A stretch of 64,000 bases of DNA from contig VBHI01000220.1 of the NCBI GenBank assembly GCA_005881495.1, forward strand, positions 1 through 64,000, read 5' to 3'. Position numbers and translations under genes: made by a program. The DNA comes from Chloroflexota bacterium. GTDB taxonomy: Bacteria; Chloroflexota; Ktedonobacteria; Ktedonobacterales; Ktedonobacteraceae. The notes under the pieces are model-generated. The model did no database searches and had not been told where the DNA came from. It saw nothing but the letters and a program-made list of their open reading frames with translations. Shown here one piece after another: positions 26,533 through 34,151 of the stretch. Each line of letters opens with the position of its first letter. The stretch's first letter is position 1.

Positions 26533-27447
26533 TTGGAGCAGGAACAACAGTTATCTAACTTCGAGACTATAGAAGATGTACAGAGGGCGATGTTTGCCCA
26601 GAGTTATATTGCCGATCGCAGTCTGTCCACGGCGGTGTTCCTGGCTCTCAAACGACGTAAGCCACTTTTGTTGGAAGGCGAACCCGGTGTTGGTAAGACG
26701 GAAGTAGCTAAAGTGCTTGCCGCTATTCTCGACACTCAACTGATACGTCTGCAATGTTACGAAGGTATCGATATCAGTACGGCGGTATACGAGTGGAATT
26801 ATACACGCCAGATGCTGCACATACGCCTGATGGAAGCGGGAAAGATTAATCGCCAGGAAGAACTCAAAGAGGTTTTTGATCCAGAATTCCTGATGAAACG
26901 TCCTTTGCTCCAGGCTATCGATGCAGCCAACGCCAAAACTCCCGTGCTGTTGATTGACGAACTGGATCGTAGTGACGAAGAATTCGAGGCGTACCTGCTC
27001 GAGTTGCTCTCTGATTTCCAGATTACGATCCCGGAAATTGGCACAGTCAAAGCCAAAGAGCCACCCGTGGTGATCATCACTTCAAACCGCACACGTGAGA
27101 TTCATGATGCTCTGCGCAGGAGATGTCTCTACTATTGGATTGATTTTCCTTCTTTGGAGAAAGAGTACTCTATCGTCCTGGCTCGTATGCCTGGCGTGCC
27201 CGAAAGACTGGCGAAGCAGGTCTGCGCCTTTGTGCGCGAGTTGCGCAGCATCGATCTGTACAAAGCTCCGGGTGTGGCAGAGACGCTGGACTGGATTAGC
27301 TCCTTGCTGGCGCTCAATCAACTGGAACTGGTCGAAGGCCCTGTACGTGATACACTGGGAGCACTACTCAAGTATCAAGATGATGTGTTGAAGGTTGGTG
27401 GAAACGACATGTACAAAATCTTGCAGAAGGCACGGGGAGTCTCCTAG
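26533..27447 (+). CDS. coxD: MoxR-type AAA+ ATPase, CoxD-like
   Basis: 304 aa from the TTG at 26533, chosen because GGAGG ends five bases before it; a GTG at 26497 in frame has no such site. Walker A is GEPGVGKT, Walker B is VLLIDELDR, and sensor 1 lies in VVIITSNRTREI. In Oligotropha, CoxD is an ATPase needed to build the sulfur-copper active site of CO dehydrogenase, working with CoxE. The next gene is that partner, 2 bp away. Confidence 0.88.
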   Translation: MEQEQQLSNFETIEDVQRAMFAQSYIADRSLSTAVFLALKRRKPLLLEGEPGVGKTEVAKVLAAILDTQLIRLQCYEGIDISTAVYEWNYTRQMLHIRLMEAGKINRQEELKEVFDPEFLMKRPLLQAIDAANAKTPVLLIDELDRSDEEFEAYLLELLSDFQITIPEIGTVKAKEPPVVIITSNRTREIHDALRRRCLYYWIDFPSLEKEYSIVLARMPGVPERLAKQVCAFVRELRSIDLYKAPGVAETLDWISSLLALNQLELVEGPVRDTLGALLKYQDDVLKVGGNDMYKILQKARGVS

Positions 27448-27449
27448 TT

Positions 27450-28811
27450 ATGAGCGAAGTACCACGGGAGAATGGTCATTACTTTGCTACTCATCCGCTG
27501 AGCCAGATTGAGCTTGAACGCGGCGAGCGCTTGCTTTACCGCTTAACTGAATTTGGCCATATCCTCTGGGAATCGGGCATTGACGTTGGGCCGCGGCAGA
27601 TACTTGATCTCTCTGAGACCCTGAACTACATCGATATCACCAACAAAGAGGACTTTTATAACACGCTCAAAAGTTCTCTGCTTGCCCGGCATGAGCAGGA
27701 GACACTCTTTGACCAGTTGTTTCTCTACTTCTGGTATATGCGGGATCGTCAAGGTAAAAAGGTTGATAATCCAAAGGGCGCGGCGAAGCGTGACGAACGA
27801 CAGATGCGACTTCCCCCCTCAGAGCGCAAGAGATTGGCGGAGCACATGAACGCTAACGAGCAGCAGCGTAAGGACCTGCGGGCTGAGATGCGCCAGAGCG
27901 AGCGGCCCCGTCGTGCGAATGAGCGTATTGACAAAGAGGACGATGAGGATGACGCGAATCCACAGGGAACGGCCTATAGCGCTATTGAGATGCTGAGGAA
28001 AAAGGATTTTGAATCTTTTACCTGGGAAGAGGTGCAGGAAGCCAAAAAGCTGATGGCTGAAATGCGTTGGCACCTGGGAATGCGCCCGACGCATCGCAAG
28101 GCTCCGTCGCGTAAGGGTTCATATCCTGATATGCGGCGTATCGTCCGCCGTAACCTCAAATACGGTGCAGAAATCCTTGAACTGACCTGGCGTGAAACCA
28201 AGATGAAGCCACGTCCAGTAGTGATCATCTGCGACATCAGTGGCTCAATGAGCCTCTATTCTCGGCTGTTGTTGCATTTCATTCATACCATTTCCAATGG
28301 CTTGATGAACGTCGAGGCCTTTGTTTTTGGGACGCGCCTCACACGAGTTACACGGCAACTGAAAAAACGCGACGTTGATGATGCTGTGCGCGACGTCTCC
28401 AAGTCGGTCCAGGACTGGTCAGGAGGGACGCGCATTGGCGACGCGTTGCATTACTTTAACCATCATTGGGCCAGGCGCGTACTCGGGCGCGGTGCTGTGG
28501 TGCTGGTGATCAGCGATGGATGGGATCGTGGGGACGCCAGTATACTGCAGGTCGAGATAGATCGCTTACAGCATAGTTGTCACCGGTTGATCTGGCTCAA
28601 TCCGCTGCTTGGTTCTCCTGATTATCGCCCCTTAACCATCGGTATGAAGACGGCTTTGCCGTATATTGACACTTTTTTGCCTGCCCATAACCTGGATAGC
28701 TTAATCAGTGTGGGTAAACTCTTGCAGAGTATCGATGATAGCCGCCCGACGCGCAGCGCTGCTGCACAGCGAAAGGCTATTGCCGCGTGGACTAAGACAA
28801 GTGCTATCTAG
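27450..28811 (+). CDS. coxE: VWA-domain protein, CoxE-like
   Basis: 453 aa. The N-terminal 250 residues are helical and highly charged. The C-terminal domain is a von Willebrand A fold with the metal-ion-dependent adhesion site DISGSMS, then a threonine in GGTRIGDAL and the aspartate in VISDGWDRGD. MoxR ATPase plus VWA protein is a recurring chaperone-like pair; here it most likely matures the molybdoenzyme encoded upstream. Coupled to coxD by a 2-bp gap. Confidence 0.9.
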   Translation: MSEVPRENGHYFATHPLSQIELERGERLLYRLTEFGHILWESGIDVGPRQILDLSETLNYIDITNKEDFYNTLKSSLLARHEQETLFDQLFLYFWYMRDRQGKKVDNPKGAAKRDERQMRLPPSERKRLAEHMNANEQQRKDLRAEMRQSERPRRANERIDKEDDEDDANPQGTAYSAIEMLRKKDFESFTWEEVQEAKKLMAEMRWHLGMRPTHRKAPSRKGSYPDMRRIVRRNLKYGAEILELTWRETKMKPRPVVIICDISGSMSLYSRLLLHFIHTISNGLMNVEAFVFGTRLTRVTRQLKKRDVDDAVRDVSKSVQDWSGGTRIGDALHYFNHHWARRVLGRGAVVLVISDGWDRGDASILQVEIDRLQHSCHRLIWLNPLLGSPDYRPLTIGMKTALPYIDTFLPAHNLDSLISVGKLLQSIDDSRPTRSAAAQRKAIAAWTKTSAI

Positions 28812-28860
28812 ATGCCATTCCTGGTGAGTAGCGGGTTCGTTAGACTATTGGAGGTTTCCT

Positions 28861-29178
28861 ATGCGAGATGTGCTGAATGATATTGAGCGATGGCGAGCAC
28901 GAGGTGAACGCGTGGCCGTTGCCACCGTTGTTTCTATGGCAGGTTCTGCTCCTCGAAGGCCCGGTGCGAAACTGGTTGTCAGTGAAAGTGGGGAACTGGC
29001 CGGCTCTGTGAGTGGTGGTTGTGTCGAGCCAGCGGTTGTCGAAGCTGCCATGGAAGTTATTGAGAATGGAAAGCCACAACTGCTTGAGTTTGGTATTACT
29101 GAAGAAGAGAATATCGAGCAGATAGGCCTGGCATGTGGTGGCACCATTCACGTCTTCGTCGAGCGGCTGGATTGGTAA
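28861..29178 (+). CDS. XdhC/CoxI N-terminal-domain protein
   Basis: 105 aa. It is only the XdhC_CoxI module: VATVVSMAGSAPRRPGAKLVV, then GSVSGGCVEPAVV with the conserved cysteine, and ACGGTIHVFVE. XdhC binds molybdenum cofactor and presents it for sulfuration before insertion into xanthine-oxidase-family enzymes. GGAGG lies just before ATG 28861. Its Rossmann partner is encoded separately next. Confidence 0.88.
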   Translation: MRDVLNDIERWRARGERVAVATVVSMAGSAPRRPGAKLVVSESGELAGSVSGGCVEPAVVEAAMEVIENGKPQLLEFGITEEENIEQIGLACGGTIHVFVERLDW

Positions 29179-29232
29179 CAGTGATTTGACATACTATATA
29201 CGTGACGGGAAATAGATATAGAGAACCTTCTC

Positions 29233-30003
29233 ATGAGTAAATTGTTCGAAGAACTGAGAGACCAGCTGAACCAGGAAAAAGGGGTCGCACTGGCAACGGT
29301 GGTGCGCGGCAAAGAGCATGTCGGCGCTAAGCTCCTTGTCTTTGCAGATAAGAGAACTGATGGGACGCTGGGGAATGCGGAGCTTGATGCGCGTGTCCTT
29401 GAAGACGCTGACCACGCTATCTGGCATGGAGAGGCAGGAACATATACGTATACAATCGAAAGTCCTGCTAGTTTGCAATCCTATGATGTCTTCATCGAGG
29501 GCTTTACCCCGCCACCAACGCTGATAATCGTGGGCGCAGGGCATATCGCTATTCCCCTGACTACGTTTGCCAAGACCCTCAATTACCGCGTGGTGGTGGT
29601 TGATGCTCGCGCAGCTTTTGCCACGCATGAACGATTCCCCCATGCCGACGAACTGATTGTTGAGTGGCCGGATGAAGTGTTGGAAAGGATGGATCTGAAT
29701 CCGTCTACATCAGTAGCAGTGCTGACGCATGATCCAAAATTCGATGAGCCAACGTTAAAAGTAGTTTTAGCACGCCAGGTAGGATATGTGGGCGCCATCG
29801 GTAGCCGAAAGACCAGTGAGGAACGCAGTGAGCGCCTCAAGAAGCAAGGGCTGACGGATGAACAGCTCGCTCGCATTCATGGACCGATAGGCCTCAACAT
29901 TGGAGCTACCTCACCAGAAGAGATGGCCCTTGCTATCATGGCTGAGATCGTTGCCACGCGGTATGGTAAGGGCCGTCCAGCAACTTCTGACTGGAAAAAA
30001 TAG
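29233..30003 (+). CDS. XdhC family protein with C-terminal Rossmann domain
   Basis: 256 aa. A short N-terminal segment resembles a degenerate XdhC_CoxI part (ALATVVRGKEHVGAKLLV). From about residue 95 comes a Rossmann domain (IIVGAGHIAIPLTTFAK, VVVVDARAAFATHERFP, then GAIGSRKTSEER). These proteins help to mature the Mo cofactor of coxL-type enzymes. Splitting into a short and a long gene is common in cox operons. A perfect 8-bp hairpin follows at 30094-30113. Confidence 0.9.
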   Translation: MSKLFEELRDQLNQEKGVALATVVRGKEHVGAKLLVFADKRTDGTLGNAELDARVLEDADHAIWHGEAGTYTYTIESPASLQSYDVFIEGFTPPPTLIIVGAGHIAIPLTTFAKTLNYRVVVVDARAAFATHERFPHADELIVEWPDEVLERMDLNPSTSVAVLTHDPKFDEPTLKVVLARQVGYVGAIGSRKTSEERSERLKKQGLTDEQLARIHGPIGLNIGATSPEEMALAIMAEIVATRYGKGRPATSDWKK

Positions 30004-30093
30004 AAAAGCGAAACTTCAACTGATCTATTTCGTCATTACTTAGTAGGAAAAAGTGCATAGATAGATTTCCAGTACTTCTCGCCAAAATATTGC

Positions 30094-30113
30094 GCTCTTT
30101 CGAAAGAAAGAGC
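30094..30113 (+). terminator. Hairpin after the cox accessory operon
   Basis: GCTCTTTC and GAAAGAGC pair perfectly around a GAAA tetraloop, 90 bases after the XdhC stop. There is no clear T-run, so termination is only suspected. Confidence 0.4.
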
Positions 30114-30221
30114 TAGAATGTTATGACGTAGTGGCATTTTTGGGGGAGAGTGGTAGGGTATATCGTTGTTTCAGTATAGTGAATGAATTATGAAACACTT
30201 TACTTATCTGGAAAAGGATAC

Positions 30222-31604
30222 ATGATGCGAAACGAGCCCTATTATCATCAAGATGATCCAACTGAACCAGTTCGGCAGCCCTCTCCTCCAAATGGTGGTC
30301 AGCAGGGTGACAAATTGATTCTTGGAAGTTTTCAAGATGCCTCGCGACGACCTGAACGTAAACCCTATCAATATCCACCTCCTGCGCCATATGTTGATAA
30401 ACCAGGCGCGTACCAACAACCACAGCCGCCTTTCCCGGTGCAGAACAGTATGCCTGTTAGGAACGGCAATGCCCAGCCGTATTCCTCCTACCCCTACTCT
30501 CAGCCTGGTCAACAATTGCCCCCCGGAGGACAAAATGCTGCTGCCCCACGATATCCCTATCACCAGCCGGGACAGACTCAGAGCGGGACGTCCGACGGCT
30601 CGCCGCTAAAACGTCCCCGGCGTCGTAGGGGATGCCTCATAACATCGCTCATCGTCTTGCTGCTGGTTTGTATTATTGGTGCATTCACCTTTACGACGGC
30701 GCAGCGAGTGCTGGCCTTTGGTTCTCACATTTCTACACAGTCGCCACTGAGCAGCCAGACGGGCTACATGGGAGGCGGTGATCGCGTTAATCTGCTGGTG
30801 ATGGGATACGGTGGTGGTAGTCATGACGGGGCGTATCTTACCGATTCGATGGTGGTTATGAGCCTGATGCCGCAGAGCCACCATACCACGCTCGTCTCTG
30901 TTCCTCGTGATTTATGGGTGCAGATTCCTCCTGGCTCAGGGCAGTATCACAAGATCAACACAGCATATGAGTTTGGTTCGAATAATAACGCCAACCCTGC
31001 GGCAGGTGGTGACGCCGCGGCGGCGAAGGTCTCGCTGGTGACCGGCCTGGATGTGAAATATTGGCTGACCATTAATTTTCAGGGATTTCGCGATTTTATC
31101 AATGCCATAGGCGGCATCGATGTCTATGTGCCAGATTCATTTAGCGCGAAATATCCGGCAAATGATGATCCCAGCATTAATCCAAATTGGATAACGGTGC
31201 ACTTCTCCAAAGGGATGCAGCATATGGACGGTGAAACGGCGATACGCTATGCTCGTGCCCGCTATGTTCTGGACAACCCTGCAGAGGGTTCGGACTTTGC
31301 TCGTTCCGCGCGTCAACAGATCATGATGAAAGCAGCTTTGACAAAAGTCAAGCAAATGTCTACGTGGCCGAGCCTCTTGAATGCGCTCACCGTCCTGCAA
31401 AACGCCATCTATACCAATTTATCGCTGGCTGACCTGGCACAATTTGCGCTGAAAATGGATTTGACCAACGCCCATCGTGTCGGGCTGAGCAATCAAAACG
31501 TGCTGGTTAATGCAACCTCCTCAGATGGCCAATATATCCTGCAACCAGCAAACAGTAACTGGCAGGCTATTAAAGATTACGTAAAGCAGCAGTTGTATAA
31601 TTAA
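30222..31604 (+). CDS. LytR-CpsA-Psr (LCP) family membrane protein
   Basis: 460 aa from ATG 30222, five bases after AAAGGA; an upstream ATG at 30183 lacks a ribosome site. The first 130 residues are a P/Q/Y-rich cytoplasmic tail ending in an arginine patch (RPRRRRG). One membrane helix follows (ITSLIVLLLVCIIGAFTF), then an external LCP domain: VNLLVMGYGG, LTDSMVVMSL, LVSVPRDLWV, and later AIRYARARY. LCP enzymes move polyprenyl-phosphate-linked glycopolymers onto peptidoglycan. The long cytoplasmic tail is not usual and parallels that of MurJ nearby. Confidence 0.92.
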   Translation: MMRNEPYYHQDDPTEPVRQPSPPNGGQQGDKLILGSFQDASRRPERKPYQYPPPAPYVDKPGAYQQPQPPFPVQNSMPVRNGNAQPYSSYPYSQPGQQLPPGGQNAAAPRYPYHQPGQTQSGTSDGSPLKRPRRRRGCLITSLIVLLLVCIIGAFTFTTAQRVLAFGSHISTQSPLSSQTGYMGGGDRVNLLVMGYGGGSHDGAYLTDSMVVMSLMPQSHHTTLVSVPRDLWVQIPPGSGQYHKINTAYEFGSNNNANPAAGGDAAAAKVSLVTGLDVKYWLTINFQGFRDFINAIGGIDVYVPDSFSAKYPANDDPSINPNWITVHFSKGMQHMDGETAIRYARARYVLDNPAEGSDFARSARQQIMMKAALTKVKQMSTWPSLLNALTVLQNAIYTNLSLADLAQFALKMDLTNAHRVGLSNQNVLVNATSSDGQYILQPANSNWQAIKDYVKQQLYN

Positions 31605-31639
31605 CTGCTGCACTCTTTTTGAAGTATGGGGATCGGAAA

Positions 31640-33067
31640 ATGGGAGAAGAGATACGGAAGTCGCCTCGGCTGATTGGTGGAATCTACCGCCTGGGGCAAG
31701 TGATTATCTCTGGCGAAATGCTTACTACCTATACTGCTTACAATCGCAATACGAACGACGTGGTTGGACTGCAGGTGATAAAGTTCTCCCCTGCGATGGA
31801 TGTCCAGGTAGTGCAACAGCTGTTGCAACCTTTGGAGAAACGCCGCTTTATCCGCTCTCCACACGTAATTGGCGTGTACGACTGGGGTATCGACAAAACC
31901 CGTGTCTATATTGCTACCGATCCCCCCCGTGGAATAACACTGCGCCATGTACTGGACAACGAGAATATCACTATAGCGCGTGCACTTGACCTCTTGCGAC
32001 AGATGGCACGGGGGCTAAAAGAGTTACATGAGCAAGGGATAGCGGGTGTAGACCTGCGCCCACAACTGATCACCGTGGACACTGTAACAGTGACAGATCG
32101 CGTGCAACTCGACGATGTCGGGTTACGTTCCCTGCTCAATGCGCTCGGTTATATGAGTAGTCAGCGAGTTGAGGATATCGGGTTTCTTGATCCGCGCTAC
32201 TCTCCTCCCGAGTATATCGGCGGAGGAGGTGCGGTGGGACCGTGGAGCGATGTCTACCAGCTAGGGTTGCTTCTTTTTGAAATGGTGGCCGGCCGCTTGC
32301 CATTTGTCGGGAAAAACCCTGCCGAGACGGGTATATTGCAAAGCACTGGCGCTATACCACGTATGGCGCAGTACACGCATGATACGCCAGAGTCGATACA
32401 AAACCTGGTGGACTGTGCGTTGGCAAAGAATCCAGCTATGCGTTTTGCCAACGCGGCTGTTTTACTCGCTGCTTTAGAATCTATCCAACTTCCTCATCGC
32501 TCCACTGCAGGAGGGCGTGCAGCGGGTGAATTGCCAACTGGTCCTAATGCAGGGACCGCGAAGCCCACTATTGGAATGACAGGCGAAATGCGATCATTTG
32601 AGAATGATATCGCTTTGAGCGCAACGCTCATTGAAGGTTCCACGGCCGCTGTATCGGCACTGGTTGACCCGGCAAAGACGGTGCCAGAAACGGCAGATGC
32701 TTACGCGTACCTCTGCTATGAGAAGGACGGAGCGGAAGTGCAGCGTTTCGCCATCGCCAAGAAAAACGTCATCGTTGGCAGGATGGATCCAAAGCGAGGC
32801 TTAAGCCCTGATGTCGATCTCACTGCCATTGATCAGAGGATGACAGTTTCTCGCCAGCATGTGCGAATTCGTTACGAGGAGACTTTCTTCTATATCGAGG
32901 ATCTCAAGAGCCGCAACAAAACTCGCCTGGGTGAGTTAACGCTTTCTCCACTTAAACCTGAACTATTGCAGCATGGTGATATTATCCAGTGCGGAAGTGT
33001 GCGCCTGGTATTTAAGGTTCCTGGGATGCGGGATATGCCTCAGTTCAAGATGAAGAGCAGCATATAG
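31640..33067 (+). CDS. Pseudokinase with C-terminal FHA domain
   Basis: 475 aa from ATG 31640. Residues about 12-280 have the Ser/Thr kinase fold order, but key residues are gone. The glycine-rich loop is lost (VIISGEMLTTY). The VAIK lysine position is Gln45 (GLQV). HRDLKPxN reads GVDLRPQL, keeping Asp but losing His, Arg and Asn. DFG reads DVG and APE reads PPE. Catalysis is therefore doubtful and a binding role more likely. Residues about 375-465 are an FHA phosphothreonine-binding domain (VGRMDP, SRQHVRI, then SRNKTRL). It starts 35 bp after the LCP gene, suggesting a shared envelope function. Confidence 0.87.
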   Translation: MGEEIRKSPRLIGGIYRLGQVIISGEMLTTYTAYNRNTNDVVGLQVIKFSPAMDVQVVQQLLQPLEKRRFIRSPHVIGVYDWGIDKTRVYIATDPPRGITLRHVLDNENITIARALDLLRQMARGLKELHEQGIAGVDLRPQLITVDTVTVTDRVQLDDVGLRSLLNALGYMSSQRVEDIGFLDPRYSPPEYIGGGGAVGPWSDVYQLGLLLFEMVAGRLPFVGKNPAETGILQSTGAIPRMAQYTHDTPESIQNLVDCALAKNPAMRFANAAVLLAALESIQLPHRSTAGGRAAGELPTGPNAGTAKPTIGMTGEMRSFENDIALSATLIEGSTAAVSALVDPAKTVPETADAYAYLCYEKDGAEVQRFAIAKKNVIVGRMDPKRGLSPDVDLTAIDQRMTVSRQHVRIRYEETFFYIEDLKSRNKTRLGELTLSPLKPELLQHGDIIQCGSVRLVFKVPGMRDMPQFKMKSSI

Positions 33068-33104
33068 AGCTTGCAGGTAGCTCACTCAATGACATACCCA
33101 TTAT

Positions 33105-34151
33105 TCATTGTGTGTGGGCGATGGCCAGCAAATCCGCCAACAATCCCTGTCCTGTTTGAATCCTGCCCGCGCCAGGGCCAATGACTGTTACTTCTAATAG
33201 CGTATCACTGTGAATAGTAATGGCATTCATTACGCCGTCTACGCGAGAGAGTGGATCACTGAGAGGCAACTCAATGGGTACAACTTTTGCTTCTAGCGTA
33301 TCATTTTCTGGATGCGAGACTAAAGAAGCGATGAGCTTGATACGCCTGTCGTTCTCGATAGCTCTCCGCACCTGTTCCCCGGTGATAGAGGTAATACCCT
33401 GGCGGAAGACGTCAGCAGGTTTGAGGGAACGACCAAATACCAGGAAAGCCAGAATGAGAATCTTTGCCAGTGCATCGTACCCTTCAACATCAGCTGTGGG
33501 ATCAGCTTCAGCGAAACCCAGGGCCTGGGCCTCGGCCAGAACTTCGCGGTAATCACGCCCGGTGGACATCGCGCTAAGTATGTAATTGGTCGTGCCATTG
33601 AGAATGCCACGAATAGCTGAGACGCTCGTACCGGCCATGCCTTCGCGAATGGTGCTCAGCACAGGAGTTCCTGCCATCACCGTTGATTCCATACGCAACT
33701 GCACAGCGTGTTGTTGGGCTAGCGCGAAGAGTTCCTGGGCTGCCAGCGCTGCAGGCCCTTTGTTGGCAGTGATGACATGCATACCCTGCGCAAGCGCTGC
33801 GCGAATGTGGCTCATACCTGGCTCTGCATCACGCAGGTTGGTGCCGGTTGCCTCTGCCAGCACATCTCCACCTGTGGCTTGGAGTCCATCCAATGGATGC
33901 GCCCAGTGTTGTATGCCAGGGTGTTCTGTGAGAGGACGTCGTGCCGCAGCTAGCTCTAAGAGAGTAGGAATATCCAGTCCATCCTCGCGATAAATGAACC
34001 CGTGGCGAGCGTTAGCAACGCTGATCAGCGTCACTTCCAGCCCAAAATCATGTCTAAGCAAGGCTTGCTTTGTGGTGAGCAATTCGGCCAGACCCTGGCC
34101 AACGACACCGAAGCCGATAATAGAGAGGCAAATATGTTTCATAGTTTTCAA
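33105..34151 (-). CDS. hom: Homoserine dehydrogenase
   Basis: 348 aa. The NAD(P)-binding Rossmann motif is IGFGVVGQGL at the N-terminus. The catalytic domain has VITANKGPAA, the family signature GILNGTTNYIL and GFAEADPTADVEGYDALAK with the catalytic Asp and Lys. It reduces aspartate semialdehyde to homoserine for threonine and methionine synthesis. There is no C-terminal ACT domain, so feedback by threonine through that domain is not expected. Its start overlaps the murJ stop by 4 bp, so it is translated from the murJ message. Confidence 0.95.
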   Translation of the reverse strand: MKTMKHICLSIIGFGVVGQGLAELLTTKQALLRHDFGLEVTLISVANARHGFIYREDGLDIPTLLELAAARRPLTEHPGIQHWAHPLDGLQATGGDVLAEATGTNLRDAEPGMSHIRAALAQGMHVITANKGPAALAAQELFALAQQHAVQLRMESTVMAGTPVLSTIREGMAGTSVSAIRGILNGTTNYILSAMSTGRDYREVLAEAQALGFAEADPTADVEGYDALAKILILAFLVFGRSLKPADVFRQGITSITGEQVRRAIENDRRIKLIASLVSHPENDTLEAKVVPIELPLSDPLSRVDGVMNAITIHSDTLLEVTVIGPGAGRIQTGQGLLADLLAIAHTQ

